From Devosia neptuniae (GTDB taxonomy: Bacteria > Pseudomonadota > Alphaproteobacteria > Rhizobiales > Devosiaceae), in contig NZ_CP104965.1 of NCBI RefSeq assembly GCF_025452235.1, positions 3,902,501 to 3,966,500 on the forward strand: a stretch of DNA of 64,000 nucleotides. The letters run 5' to 3'. Each line of letters begins with the position of its first letter. Position 1 is the first letter of the stretch. The position numbers and the translations under genes were made by a program. The notes under the pieces were generated by a model. The model made no database searches. It had not been told where the DNA came from and was given only the letters and a program-made list of their open reading frames with translations. This document shows positions 29,762 to 39,480 of this stretch, piece after piece.

Positions 29762-30892
29762 ATGGCGCTGACTTCAGGCCTTGGGGGCCAATTAAGCATC
29801 GATCTGGGCGCATTGGCCCGCAACTGGCGCGCGCTCGACCGCGTGAGCGCCGGGGCGCTGACGGCTGCCGTGGTAAAGGCCGATGCCTATGGCATGGGCA
29901 TCACCATGGCGAGCAAGGCGCTGCATGCGGCGGGCGCGCGCTTCTTCTTCGTGGCGACGCCCGATGAAGGCATGGCGGTGCGCGCGGCCGTACCCGATGC
30001 GCATATCTTCGTGCTCAACGGGCTTTATCCCGGCGCGGCCAATCTTTATGTGCGGCAGAATCTGATGCCGGTGATTTCCTCGGTGGCGATGCTGGAGGAA
30101 TGGCTAGCCAAATGCGTCGAGCGCAACGAGGCTTATCCGTCGGCGTTCCATTTCGATACCGGCATGAACCGGCTGGGCTTCCGGCTCAATGAAGCCAGCG
30201 TGGTGCGCCAGCAGATCGAAACGCTGGGCTATGCGCCGCAGATGGTGATGAGCCATCTGGCCTGTGCCGATACGCCCAATCACGAGAAAAATCGTACCCA
30301 GCTGGCGCTGTTCAGCTCGGTGCTGAACCAGTTTCCGGGAATTCCTGCGTCGCTGGCGAATTCGGCCGGGCTGATGAGCGGGCGTGACTATCACTTTCAG
30401 ATGGTGCGGCCCGGCATTGCGCTTTATGGCGGCCGGGCGGTGAATGGGCGCAAGAACCCGATGGCGGCGGTGGCGACGCTGCATGTGCCGATCCTGCAGG
30501 TGGTCGAGGCCCGCACGGGCGAGAGCGTGGGCTATGGCGCGACCTATTCGCTGTCGCGCAACAGCCGGCTGGCCATTATCGCGCATGGCTATGCCGATGG
30601 TTTTCTGCGCTCGCTATCGGGCACGAATATGCGGCCGGGCGGCAAGGTGGTCATTCGCGGCAAGGCATGTCCAGTGATCGGGCGGATTTCGATGGATACG
30701 ACCATCGTGGATATTACCGAACTCGGTTCGGACCTGCCCTCCCCCGGCGAGGGCGCCGAAGTGCTGGGCAATCTGATCGGCGCGGATGACCAGGCCGATG
30801 CCGCCGGCACGATCGGCTACGAAATCCTGACCTCGCTCAAGCAGGGCCGCTATAATCGCAGCTATGTGGGCGACGGCAATCTGCCGGAATAG
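29762..30892 (+). CDS. alr: Alanine racemase
   Basis: PLP enzyme that makes D-alanine for peptidoglycan. 376 residues: the PLP-binding Lys is in AVVKADAYGMG near residue 39, FHFDTGMNRLGF is the conserved strand, and the catalytic Tyr is in SVGYGATYS. The C-terminal domain has GRISMDTTIVDIT. It directly follows dnaB. Confidence 0.95.
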   Translation: MALTSGLGGQLSIDLGALARNWRALDRVSAGALTAAVVKADAYGMGITMASKALHAAGARFFFVATPDEGMAVRAAVPDAHIFVLNGLYPGAANLYVRQNLMPVISSVAMLEEWLAKCVERNEAYPSAFHFDTGMNRLGFRLNEASVVRQQIETLGYAPQMVMSHLACADTPNHEKNRTQLALFSSVLNQFPGIPASLANSAGLMSGRDYHFQMVRPGIALYGGRAVNGRKNPMAAVATLHVPILQVVEARTGESVGYGATYSLSRNSRLAIIAHGYADGFLRSLSGTNMRPGGKVVIRGKACPVIGRISMDTTIVDITELGSDLPSPGEGAEVLGNLIGADDQADAAGTIGYEILTSLKQGRYNRSYVGDGNLPE

Positions 30893-30965
30893 TCGTTCGC
30901 TATTTGTTCTTGCGGTGACTGGCATTTGCGGCTAGCGTCGGCACAGTTGCATTCGCGAGTTTCCA

Positions 30966-32366
30966 TTGGCCAAATCCCGATCTTCCTTTGTCTGCCAAGC
31001 CTGCGGCGCCGTCTCGACTCGCTGGCAGGGGCGCTGCGACGCCTGTGGCGACTGGAACACCATGGTCGAGGAGATGACCGATAGCGGGGTTGGCGCGGGC
31101 CCCAAATCGGCCAAGGCCAATGGCAAGCCGACCAATCTGGTGCCGCTGTCCGGTGAGACCGAGAGCGCGGCACGGGTGGTGACGGGCATTGGCGAGCTGG
31201 ACCGGGTCACCGGCGGCGGCTTTGTGATGGGATCGGCCCTGCTGGTGGGCGGCGATCCGGGTATCGGTAAATCGACGCTGTTGCTGCAATCGGCAGCGGC
31301 TTTGGCCAATCGGGGCAAGCGCGTCGTCTATGTGTCGGGCGAAGAGGCAGTGGCGCAGGTGCGGCTGCGGGCGCAGCGGCTGGGGCTGGGCGATGCCGAA
31401 GTGCTGCTGGCCGCCGAAACCAATGTCGAGATTATTCTCGCGACGCTGGAAAACGGCCCGGCCCCGGACCTCGTCATCATCGATTCGATCCAGACGCTGT
31501 GGACCGACCGTGTGGACTCTGCACCGGGCACGGTGACCCAGGTGCGCACTTCGGCGCAGGCGCTGACGCGCTTTGCCAAGAAAAGCGGCGCGGCGGTCGT
31601 GCTGGTGGGCCACGTCACCAAGGACGGGCAGATCGCCGGGCCGCGCGTGGTGGAGCATATGGTCGATGCCGTGCTCTATTTTGAAGGCGACACCAGCCAT
31701 ACGTTCCGCATTCTGCGCGGGGTGAAGAACCGCTATGGCGCGACCGATGAAATCGGGGTGTTCGCCATGACCGAATTGGGGCTGGAGGAAGTTTCCAACC
31801 CGTCGGCGCTGTTCCTCGATCAGCGGGACGAGGGCGCGGCAGGTTCGGCGGTGTTTGCCGGCATGGAGGGCACGCGGCCCCTGCTGATCGAAATCCAGGC
31901 GCTGGTGGCGCCCTCCCCGCTGGGTACACCGCGCCGGGCCGTGGTGGGCTGGGATAGCTCGCGCCTCTCCATGGTGCTGGCCGTGCTCGAAACGCGTTGC
32001 GGGGTGCGGATCGGGGCCAATGATATTTATCTCAACGTGGCGGGCGGGCTGAAAATCAATGAGCCGGCGGCCGATCTGGCGGTCGCGGCGGCGCTGATTT
32101 CTTCGCTGACTGGGTCGCCCCTGCCCAAGGATTCGGTCTATTTCGGCGAAATTTCGCTGGCGGGTGGCGTGCGGCCGGTGGTGCATGGCTCGTTGCGGCT
32201 GCGGGAAGCGGGCAAATTGGGGTTCAAGGCGGTGTCGACCGGGCGGCTGAGCAATGCGGATCGCAATAGCGGGCTCGACGTGTCCGAGTTTACCGCTTTA
32301 TCGGAACTGGTGGGGCGGATTGCGGCCAATGGCAAGGCGCCGGCAAAAGAGCCGGAGCAGTGGTAG
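30966..32366 (+). CDS. radA: DNA repair protein RadA
   Basis: Helps process recombination intermediates and branch migration. 466 residues: an N-terminal zinc finger (CQACG...CDACG), Walker A GGDPGIGKST, the RadA-specific KNRYG motif (GVKNRYGATDEIG) and a Lon-like C-terminal domain (AADLAVAAALISSL). The start is TTG at 30966, beginning directly at MAKSRSSFVC. Confidence 0.96.
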   Translation: MAKSRSSFVCQACGAVSTRWQGRCDACGDWNTMVEEMTDSGVGAGPKSAKANGKPTNLVPLSGETESAARVVTGIGELDRVTGGGFVMGSALLVGGDPGIGKSTLLLQSAAALANRGKRVVYVSGEEAVAQVRLRAQRLGLGDAEVLLAAETNVEIILATLENGPAPDLVIIDSIQTLWTDRVDSAPGTVTQVRTSAQALTRFAKKSGAAVVLVGHVTKDGQIAGPRVVEHMVDAVLYFEGDTSHTFRILRGVKNRYGATDEIGVFAMTELGLEEVSNPSALFLDQRDEGAAGSAVFAGMEGTRPLLIEIQALVAPSPLGTPRRAVVGWDSSRLSMVLAVLETRCGVRIGANDIYLNVAGGLKINEPAADLAVAAALISSLTGSPLPKDSVYFGEISLAGGVRPVVHGSLRLREAGKLGFKAVSTGRLSNADRNSGLDVSEFTALSELVGRIAANGKAPAKEPEQW

Positions 32367-32495
32367 AGCCGGCACAGTTTGTCGCTTTCTGGGAAGATCG
32401 CGCATCGGAGGCGCCGTAAGCCTTGGCTTTGCAACACAAAGCGGCTAAACGAAGCCCAATAAGCCGGGGCGGCAACTGGAGCTAAGCGAAGACAT

Positions 32496-33122
32496 ATGCT
32501 GACAGCGTTCGACGTTGGTGTTGGTGTACTGGTGCTGATTTCGGCAATCCTGGCCACCGCGCGCGGGCTGACCCGCGAAGTGCTTTCGCTGGCGACATGG
32601 GCCGGTTCGGCCGCTATCGCCATCTATATGTGGCAGTATCATCCGGAAATTGCTCGGCAATATATTGCCGAGCAGATCGTGGCCGATATCGCCACCGTGG
32701 TCGTGACCTTTATTGTCGCGCTGATCGTGCTGCATCTGTTGACCATGCGCATTGCCGACTTTGTCGTCGACAGCCGCGTCGGCCCGATCGATCGTACGCT
32801 GGGTTTCGTCTTCGGCGTGTTGCGCGGCGTGCTGATCGCCATCGTGATCACGATTTTCGGCACGTGGCTCTTGCCCAACAATCTGCCGCCTTGGGCTGCG
32901 CAGTCGCAATCGCTGCCGCATCTGCAGAATATGGGCAATACGCTGATTTCCATGCTGCCAGAGGGTCTTGAGCAGCAGGTTACCGAAATTCTCAAGGGCG
33001 GCACGGGCCTGACCGAAGATCCAGAAGCGCCGCCGGCGCCCGTGGATGAAGGCACCGACGCGACCGAGGACAGCACGGTTCCGCCCGTAACGCCGCCGGC
33101 CCCGGCCGCGCCTGGCGCCTGA
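32496..33122 (+). CDS. CvpA family inner-membrane protein
   Basis: 208 residues with four hydrophobic segments in the first 130 and the CvpA pattern FDVGVGVLVLISAILATARGLTREVLSLATW. It ends in an acidic/Pro-rich cytoplasmic or periplasmic tail (PAPVDEGTDATEDS). In proteobacteria cvpA commonly precedes purF, as here. Its role in colicin V export is historical and the cellular function is not settled. Confidence 0.9.
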   Translation: MLTAFDVGVGVLVLISAILATARGLTREVLSLATWAGSAAIAIYMWQYHPEIARQYIAEQIVADIATVVVTFIVALIVLHLLTMRIADFVVDSRVGPIDRTLGFVFGVLRGVLIAIVITIFGTWLLPNNLPPWAAQSQSLPHLQNMGNTLISMLPEGLEQQVTEILKGGTGLTEDPEAPPAPVDEGTDATEDSTVPPVTPPAPAAPGA

Positions 33123-33286
33123 GGACGATCATTTTCCGGTGAGCGCGCTGTGCTCGCCACAACCCTGACCCTTTGTGACAACATTGGTCGGGGACACCAA
33201 TTTGGGCTATTGCGTAGAGCGAAAGCGCTGCGCACGGCCTTGTCGCCATTGGCGACGGCAGTTCTGCAGTTGAGGGCAGCATTGGC

Positions 33287-34789
33287 ATGGAGAGCCCGGT
33301 GAACCATCCGAGCGACGACTCATTCGATCTCAATGGCGACACGCTGCATGAAGAGTGCGGCGTGTTTGGCATTTTGGGGCATAACGATGCCGCCACCCTC
33401 ACCGCGCTGGGGCTGCATGCCCTGCAGCATCGCGGCCAGGAGGCGGCGGGTATCGTCAGCTTCGATGGCAAGCAATTTTACACCGAAAAGCGCATGGGCC
33501 TGGTGGGTGACCACTATACCGACCCGGCTTTGCTGGCCAAGCTGCCGGGCGCCATGGCCATGGGCCATACGCGCTATTCGACCACGGGCGAGGTGGCGCT
33601 GCGCAATGTGCAGCCGCTCTTCGCCGAGCTTGAGGCCGGTGGCATCGCCATTGCCCATAATGGCAATTTCACCAATGGGCTGACGCTACGCCGGCAGATC
33701 ATCGCCACCGGCGCGATCTGCCAGTCGACCTCGGACACCGAAGTCGTGCTGCATCTGGTGGCGCGGTCGCGCCATTCCTCCACCACCGACCGCTTCATCG
33801 ACGCCATCCGCCAGATGGAAGGCGGCTACGCCATGCTGGCCATGACCCGCACCAAGCTGATCGCGGCGCGCGACCCGGTGGGCATAAGGCCGCTGGTGAT
33901 GGGCGAACTGGATGGCAAGCCGATCTTCTGCTCGGAGACCTGCGCGCTCGACATGATCGGCGCCAAATACATCCGCGACGTCGAGAATGGCGAAGTCATC
34001 ATCTGCGAAATCCAGCCGGATGGCTCGATCAGCATCGATGAACGCAAGCCGGCTCGCCCGGCGCCGGAGCGGCCCTGCCTGTTTGAATATGTCTATTTCG
34101 CCCGTCCCGATTCGGTGGTGGCCGGCCGCAGCGTCTATTCGGCGCGCAAAGGAATGGGCATCAATCTCGCCAAGGAAGCCCCCGTCGAGGCCGATGTGGT
34201 GGTGCCGGTGCCCGATGGCGGCACGCCGGCGGCCATCGGCTATGCGCAGCAGAGCGGCATTCCGTTCGAGCTCGGCATCATCCGCAACCATTATGTGGGC
34301 CGCACCTTTATCGAACCGACCCAGTCGATCCGCGCCTTTGGCGTCAAGCTCAAGCATTCGGCCAATCGCGCCGAGATCGCGGGCAAGCGCGTCGTGCTGG
34401 TCGATGACTCGATCGTGCGGGGCACGACCTCGCTCAAGATTGTGCAGATGATCCGCGATGCCGGGGCCACCGAAGTGCATCTGCGCGTCGCCAGCCCCAT
34501 GATCTTTTTCTCGGACTATTACGGCATCGACACCCCGGATCCGGAAAAGCTGCTGGCCAACCAGCATAAGGACCTGGCCTCGATGTGCCGGTTCATCGGG
34601 GCGGATTCGCTGGCGTTCCTCTCCATCGACGGGCTTTATGACGCCGTGGGTGGCGAGCCGCGTAATCCCAAGGCGCCGCAGTTTACCGACCATTATTTCA
34701 CCGGCGACTATCCGACACAGTTGACCGATCTGAACGGCCGCGCCAAGAACGAGCCGAAACAAATTTCCCTGCTTAAAGAGGCCGGCTAA
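33287..34789 (+). CDS. purF: Amidophosphoribosyltransferase
   Basis: First committed enzyme of purine synthesis. 500 residues: a short propeptide ending before the N-terminal nucleophile Cys (EECGVFGILG), glutamine-amidotransferase motifs (GHTRYSTTG, NGNFTNG), and the PRPP-binding motif VVLVDDSIVRGTTS. The first Met at 33287 (MESPVNHPSDD) is used; a slightly later start would also leave the propeptide. Its stop overlaps the next start by one base (TAATG). Confidence 0.96.
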   Translation: MESPVNHPSDDSFDLNGDTLHEECGVFGILGHNDAATLTALGLHALQHRGQEAAGIVSFDGKQFYTEKRMGLVGDHYTDPALLAKLPGAMAMGHTRYSTTGEVALRNVQPLFAELEAGGIAIAHNGNFTNGLTLRRQIIATGAICQSTSDTEVVLHLVARSRHSSTTDRFIDAIRQMEGGYAMLAMTRTKLIAARDPVGIRPLVMGELDGKPIFCSETCALDMIGAKYIRDVENGEVIICEIQPDGSISIDERKPARPAPERPCLFEYVYFARPDSVVAGRSVYSARKGMGINLAKEAPVEADVVVPVPDGGTPAAIGYAQQSGIPFELGIIRNHYVGRTFIEPTQSIRAFGVKLKHSANRAEIAGKRVVLVDDSIVRGTTSLKIVQMIRDAGATEVHLRVASPMIFFSDYYGIDTPDPEKLLANQHKDLASMCRFIGADSLAFLSIDGLYDAVGGEPRNPKAPQFTDHYFTGDYPTQLTDLNGRAKNEPKQISLLKEAG

Positions 34790-35523
34790 TGGCTGTATCC
34801 AATGACCTTGCCGGCAAGGTCATCCTCGTCACCGGCGCCTCGCGCGGCATCGGTTATGCAAGCGCCATCGAGGCGGCGAAGCGCGGCGCCCATGTGGTTG
34901 CGGTGGCCCGCACCGTGGGGGGCCTTGAGGAACTGGATGACGAAATCCAGGACCTGGGCTCCTCGACCACGCTGGTACCGCTCGACCTGCGCGATGGCGA
35001 TGCCATCGACCGGCTTGGGGCGGCCATTTTCGAGCGCTGGGGCGCGTTGGATGGCCTGGTTGCCAATGCCGGGCAATTGGGCGTGCTCAGTCCCCTGCCC
35101 CATGTGTCGCCGGAAGATTTCGACAAGGTCATTGCGGTCAATGTGACGGCCAATTACCGGCTGCTGCGCTCGTGCGACCTGCTGCTGCGGCAGGCCGATG
35201 CCGGGCGGGCGGTGTTCGTCTCGTCCTCGTCAGCGCGGTCCGCACGGCCCTATTGGGGGCTCTATGCCGCCAGCAAGGCGGCCGTGGATGCCATGGTCAA
35301 ATCCTATGCCAGCGAAGTCGAGCAGACCAAGGTGCGCGTCAATGTGTTCTATCCCGGCGCCGTACGCACCGCGATGCGGGCCAAGGCCATGCCCGGGGAA
35401 GATCCGGCGACGCTGCCAACGCCCGCCGATATCGCGCCCAAGCTGATCGACCTGTTGAGCCCTGCGCTCAAGGAGAATGGTCAGCTGTTCGATATGCGGA
35501 CTGGGGCCTTCGAAGAGATTTAG
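34789..35523 (+). CDS. Short-chain dehydrogenase/reductase
   Basis: 244-residue SDR: cofactor loop TGASRGIGYASA, NAGQLGVLSP, Ser in VSSSSARSARP and the catalytic YAASK. The C-terminus has VFYPGAVRTAMRAKAMPGED. It is coupled to purF, which is often seen in Hyphomicrobiales. The substrate cannot be read from the sequence. Confidence 0.9.
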   Translation: MAVSNDLAGKVILVTGASRGIGYASAIEAAKRGAHVVAVARTVGGLEELDDEIQDLGSSTTLVPLDLRDGDAIDRLGAAIFERWGALDGLVANAGQLGVLSPLPHVSPEDFDKVIAVNVTANYRLLRSCDLLLRQADAGRAVFVSSSSARSARPYWGLYAASKAAVDAMVKSYASEVEQTKVRVNVFYPGAVRTAMRAKAMPGEDPATLPTPADIAPKLIDLLSPALKENGQLFDMRTGAFEEI

Positions 35524-35533
35524 GAGCGGGTGC

Positions 35534-35573
35534 CACGACCTCGTCCTTCGACAAGCTCAGGATGAGGTCCACT
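35534..35573. repeat. Short hairpin repeat, copy 2
   Basis: Same consensus as 17926-17965, with arms CCTCgTCCT / AGGAtGAGG. The inner three bases are changed on both sides so pairing is kept. It lies just after the SDR stop. Confidence 0.7.
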
Positions 35574-35599
35574 GGTAGCTGGCGCAGACCCAATAATCG

Positions 35600-35630
35600 C
35601 AAAGGGCGCCTCACGGCGCCCTTTTTGTTT
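35600..35630 (+). terminator. Intrinsic terminator after purF-SDR
   Basis: Stem AAAGGGCGCC / GGCGCCCTTT with a TCAC loop and a T run. It would also act on the convergent gene at 35642 because the left arm starts with an A run. Confidence 0.88.
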
Positions 35631-35641
35631 CGACCGGAAGC

Positions 35642-36976
35642 CTAGTTCAGCTTGGTCATCATGATCTTGTCGATGCGGCGACCGTCGAGATCGAGCACCT
35701 CGAATTTCCAGCCATTGTGCTCAAACGTCTCGCCCACCGCCGGCAGGCGATTGATGATGGACAGGACATAGCCCGCGACAGTTTCGAACTTGGCGTCCTT
35801 GGGGATCGCCACTTTGAGCTTTTCGCTGAATTCGTCGACCGGCATCCAGCCGGCGACGAGCCAGGAGCCGTCCTCGCGTTTCACCAAGGCCGGATCGTCG
35901 CCAGTTTCTTCCTGGAAAACGCCGGTGATGACCTCGAGAATATCGGCCGAGGTGACAATGCCCTCGAAGTGCCCATATTCGTCCACCACCAGAGCCATAT
36001 GCACCGTGGCGTTGCGAATGGCGCGCACCACGTCGAGGGCGTCGGCATGATCCATCACCACCGGCACCGGCTGCACGAATTTGCGCACCTCCAGCGGCTG
36101 GCCATTGGCGAAGACGCTGATGATGTCCTTGATGGCCACGACGCCAATGATCGAATCGGCGTCACCATCCTGCACCAGCAAGCGCGAACGGTGCGTGCCC
36201 AGGATCGCCTTGCGGATTTCGTCGCTGTCGTCGGACAGATCTATCACGTCGACCTCGAGGCGCGGCGTCATGAGGCCGCGGGCCGAGCGGTCGGCCAGAC
36301 GCATGACGCCCGAAATCATCGAATGCTCGTCGCTTTCGATAATGCCGGTCGTTGCCGCCTCGGCAATGAGGGTCTTGACCTCTTCCTCAGTGACCTTTTC
36401 CTCGGATTCCTCGCCCTGCCCCAGCAAGGACAAAACCGTGCGGCCGGACAGATCAAGGATGAAAACGATGGGCGAGCCGATGGCAGCGAGCAGTTTCATG
36501 CCCGGCGCCACGCGCGAAGCCACGCCTTCCGGGTCGCGCAGGGCGATCTGCTTGGGCACCAATTCGCCCAGAATCAACGAAATATAGGTGATGGCGACCA
36601 CGACGACGCCGACGCCCAGCACGTCGGCAACGCTGGCGGCGACGCCGATATCCTTGAGCCAATCGGTGAGGCGCAGGCCCAGCGTGGCGCCGGAAAAGGC
36701 GCCGGACAGGATACCCACCAGGGTAATGCCGATCTGCACGGAAGAGAGGAATTTGCCGGGGTCTTCGGCCAGGCGGATGGCCGTGGCGGCCCCCTTGTTA
36801 CCCTGATCGGCCATGGCGCGCAGGCGCGCGGGCCGGGACGAAACGACTGCCAGTTCGGACATCGCCAACACGCCGTTGACGATAGTGAGAACGACGACGA
36901 TCAATATTTCTGCGAACAAGATCTCAACAATGGATGCGGCCCCGCACTCAGCATCGGGTCGCTTAAGGTTGCGCAA
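35642..36976 (-). CDS. CNNM/CorC-type membrane protein with CBS pair
   Basis: 444 residues, often named hemolysin family protein. An N-terminal DUF21/CNNM domain has four membrane segments (ILIVVVLTIVNGVLAMSELAVVSSR, the GITLVGILSGAFSGATLG region, GVVVVAITYISLILGELVPKQIAL and AAIGSPIVFILDL). A CBS-domain pair (about 220-345) and a CorC_HlyC C-terminal domain follow. Such proteins are linked to Mg/Co or Na-dependent Mg transport; the ion here is unproven. An alternative start downstream near the first membrane segment (a TTG) cannot be excluded. Confidence 0.92.
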   Translation of the reverse strand: MRNLKRPDAECGAASIVEILFAEILIVVVLTIVNGVLAMSELAVVSSRPARLRAMADQGNKGAATAIRLAEDPGKFLSSVQIGITLVGILSGAFSGATLGLRLTDWLKDIGVAASVADVLGVGVVVVAITYISLILGELVPKQIALRDPEGVASRVAPGMKLLAAIGSPIVFILDLSGRTVLSLLGQGEESEEKVTEEEVKTLIAEAATTGIIESDEHSMISGVMRLADRSARGLMTPRLEVDVIDLSDDSDEIRKAILGTHRSRLLVQDGDADSIIGVVAIKDIISVFANGQPLEVRKFVQPVPVVMDHADALDVVRAIRNATVHMALVVDEYGHFEGIVTSADILEVITGVFQEETGDDPALVKREDGSWLVAGWMPVDEFSEKLKVAIPKDAKFETVAGYVLSIINRLPAVGETFEHNGWKFEVLDLDGRRIDKIMMTKLN

Positions 36977-37012
36977 TATAGCGGCTATCGCGGCGAATGC
37001 ACCATGGCTGTG

Positions 37013-37048
37013 GACAAAAACAATGAAGGGCGGCCGGGGCCACCCTTC
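37013..37048 (-). terminator. Intrinsic terminator after der
   Basis: On the minus strand GAAGGGTGGCC pairs with GGCCGCCCTTC (one mismatch) and is followed by ATTGTTTTT. It lies about 14 bases beyond the der stop. Confidence 0.65.
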
Positions 37049-37061
37049 ACCTCGATCGAAC

Positions 37062-38513
37062 CTAGCCGATCTTGCGCTTGCGCTTGTCGTTATAGGGATT
37101 GTCGCTGCCGGCGCGCACCCAGAGGCGGATCGGCGTGCCCTGGATATCGAAAGCCTCGCGCAGGCCGTTCACCAGATAGCGCTGATAGGCCATGGGCAGG
37201 GCCTCGGGGCGCGAGGCGAAGAGGATGAAGCTTGGCGGCCTGGTCTTGGCCTGCGTCATGTAGCGCAGCTTGAGACGGCGGCCGGAGACGGCCGGCGGCG
37301 GATGGCTCTCGGTCATGCCGGTCAGCCAGCGATTGAGGCGGGCCGTGGAGACATGCGAGTTCCAGCTGCGTTCGATCTTGAAGATCGCGTCCATCAGCTT
37401 GTCGATATTCTTGCCGGTAAGGCCGGACAGGGTGACCAGCGGCACGCCGCGCAACTGCGGCAGCAGGCGTGTGCAGGCTTCCTTGAGGGCCGCGAGCGCC
37501 GCGTTCTTGTCCTCGATCAGGTCCCACTTGTTGACCGCGATGACCAGCGCACGGCCTTCGCGCTCAACCAGATCGGCCAGCGCCAGATCCTGCTTTTCGA
37601 ACGGGATGGTGGCATCGAGCATCAGCACGACGACTTCAGCATATTGGATCGAGCGCAGGCTATCGCCGACGGCGAGCTTTTCCAGCTTTTCCTGGACGCG
37701 GGCACGGCGGCGAATGCCGGCGGTATCGACCAGGTTGATCACCCGGCCTTCCCATTCCCACGGCACCAGAATGCTGTCGCGGGTGATGCCGGCTTCGGGG
37801 CCGACCAGCACGCGGTCTTCGCCAACCATGCGATTGATCAGCGTGGATTTGCCGGCATTGGGGCGGCCAACGATGGCGACGTTGAGGTAGCGCTTGGGAT
37901 TCCAGCGCAGGGTGGCTTCCTCGCCCTCCCCTTCGAGCATGTCCTCGGTGATGTCGACATCGACCTCGGGCATCTCGTCGAGATCAGCGATGGTCTCGGC
38001 TTCCTTGTTGGCCTCGGCCTCGTCGATCGCCTTGGAGACGATGGAATAGAGTTCGGAGAGGCCAAGGCCGTGTTCGGCCGAAAGCGCAATCGGTTCGCCA
38101 AAACCGAGCTTGAAGGCCTCGACCAGCCCTGCCTCGGCGGCGCTGCTTTCGGCCTTGTTGCCGACCAGATGCACATCCTTGCCGGCCTTGCGCAGCACCT
38201 GGGCGAAGCGCTGGTCGAGCGGGACCACGCCAGCACGGGCGTCGATCATGAACAGGATGACGTCGGCTTCCTTGATGGCCATTTCGGTCTGCTGGCGCAT
38301 GCGGTCTTCAAGGCTGCCATCGGTGACGTCTTCGTAGCCGGCAGTGTCGAGAATGCGGAACGTCAGGTCAGCAATGTGGCCCTCGGCCTCGCGGCGGTCA
38401 CGGGTGACGCCCGGCGTGTCGTCGACTAGCGCAATCTTGCGCCCGACGAGGCGGTTAAACAGGGTCGATTTGCCGACATTGGGGCGACCGACGATGGCAA
38501 CGGTGACGGTCAT
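37062..38513 (-). CDS. der: Ribosome assembly GTPase Der (EngA)
   Basis: Tandem-G-domain GTPase acting in 50S assembly. 483 residues. G-domain 1 starts at the N-terminus (GRPNVGKSTLFNRL, then DTAGYED and NKAES). G-domain 2 has GRPNAGKSTLINRM, DTAGIRR and NKWDL. The C-terminal KH-like domain ends in a Lys/Arg-rich tail (YNDKRKRKIG). The start at 38513 is firm from the P-loop position; the longer Pro-rich N-terminal frame is a shadow of the neighbouring gene's Ala/Pro tail. Confidence 0.96.
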   Translation of the reverse strand: MTVTVAIVGRPNVGKSTLFNRLVGRKIALVDDTPGVTRDRREAEGHIADLTFRILDTAGYEDVTDGSLEDRMRQQTEMAIKEADVILFMIDARAGVVPLDQRFAQVLRKAGKDVHLVGNKAESSAAEAGLVEAFKLGFGEPIALSAEHGLGLSELYSIVSKAIDEAEANKEAETIADLDEMPEVDVDITEDMLEGEGEEATLRWNPKRYLNVAIVGRPNAGKSTLINRMVGEDRVLVGPEAGITRDSILVPWEWEGRVINLVDTAGIRRRARVQEKLEKLAVGDSLRSIQYAEVVVLMLDATIPFEKQDLALADLVEREGRALVIAVNKWDLIEDKNAALAALKEACTRLLPQLRGVPLVTLSGLTGKNIDKLMDAIFKIERSWNSHVSTARLNRWLTGMTESHPPPAVSGRRLKLRYMTQAKTRPPSFILFASRPEALPMAYQRYLVNGLREAFDIQGTPIRLWVRAGSDNPYNDKRKRKIG

Positions 38514-38550
38514 ATAAGCTGTGTTCCGATCAGGCAGAATCCGGCCGGCC

Positions 38551-39399
38551 CTATTGCAGGGCCGGTGCGGCCTCGGTGGTGGCGGCGGGAGCCGCAGGAG
38601 CCGCAGGAGCCGCGGGGGCGGCAGATTCGGTCGTGGCCGGGGCGGCGGGCGCTGCCGTCTCGGCTGCCGGAGCGTCGTCACTGACGATCTGGTCGATGGC
38701 ATTGGCGGCGTTATCGGCCGTCGCGGCAGGAGCCGGCGCGGTGACGACGCCTTCCGACAGCAGCTGGGCGAGGTAATAGCCCATGCGGTTGCGGGCGCTG
38801 CTCTGGGACATCGGATCGTTGATGACGGCTTCAAAGCTGGTCTGAGCGGCGGCGAAATCGCCGGCCTTATACTGGGCTAGGCCAAGGATTTCGCGGGCGG
38901 CATTGCGCAGCGGATTGCCTTCGGTGGCGATGGTTTCGATGCGCGACTGCACATCGGCCAGCGTGCCATTATCGATCAGCAGATTGCCCGCGAGGACCAA
39001 AGCCAGTTCGCGCAGGCGGATATTGTCCAGCGAATTTGCCAGCGCGTCATAGGCGGCGACGGCCTCGGCGGTGTTGCCTGCCTTGGCGAGCACGCCAGCC
39101 TTGCGGAATTGGGCCAGGGTCGGATAGCGGCCCGAACCATCGGCGATGACCTTGTCGAGCGCGGCCTGCGCGGCCGGCAGGTCGTTGCCGTCGATCAGGT
39201 CGAACGCCGCATAGAGCTCGTCGGAAGACTGGGCGGCATTGTTGGCGTGATACCAGGACCAGCCTTCATTGACGGCAACCAGGGCAACCACGGCAATCGC
39301 AGCACCGATGACATAGGGTGCGAAGCGGCGCCAAAAGGCGCGCATACGGTCGGAGCGGAGCTCCTCGTCGACTTCGCGGAAAATATTGTCCTGGGACAT
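38551..39399 (-). CDS. YfgM-like tetratricopeptide membrane protein
   Basis: 282 residues: cytoplasmic N-terminus (FREVDEELRSDRMRAFWRRFAP), one membrane helix (about 28-48) and a TPR-like soluble part (about 60-210, SDELYAAFDLIDGNDLPAAQAAL and AREILGLAQYKAGDFAAAQ). An Ala/Pro-rich low-complexity tail of about 70 residues closes it. It resembles YfgM, a SecYEG-associated protein, and lies next to der as yfgM does in gammaproteobacteria. Confidence 0.85.
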   Translation of the reverse strand: MSQDNIFREVDEELRSDRMRAFWRRFAPYVIGAAIAVVALVAVNEGWSWYHANNAAQSSDELYAAFDLIDGNDLPAAQAALDKVIADGSGRYPTLAQFRKAGVLAKAGNTAEAVAAYDALANSLDNIRLRELALVLAGNLLIDNGTLADVQSRIETIATEGNPLRNAAREILGLAQYKAGDFAAAQTSFEAVINDPMSQSSARNRMGYYLAQLLSEGVVTAPAPAATADNAANAIDQIVSDDAPAAETAAPAAPATTESAAPAAPAAPAAPAATTEAAPALQ

Positions 39400-39480
39400 G
39401 GATGGCCTAGCGTCACGAATGAATTGGGCGCACGTTTAGCACGGTGTCGGGGGAATGCAAATGCGCGCTTGGCTTGGGCG

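Noticed and set aside
38514..38834. Pro/Arg-rich N-terminal extension of der
   Set aside because: It is the shadow of the Ala/Pro-rich tail of the YfgM-like gene; the G-domain starts at 38513.
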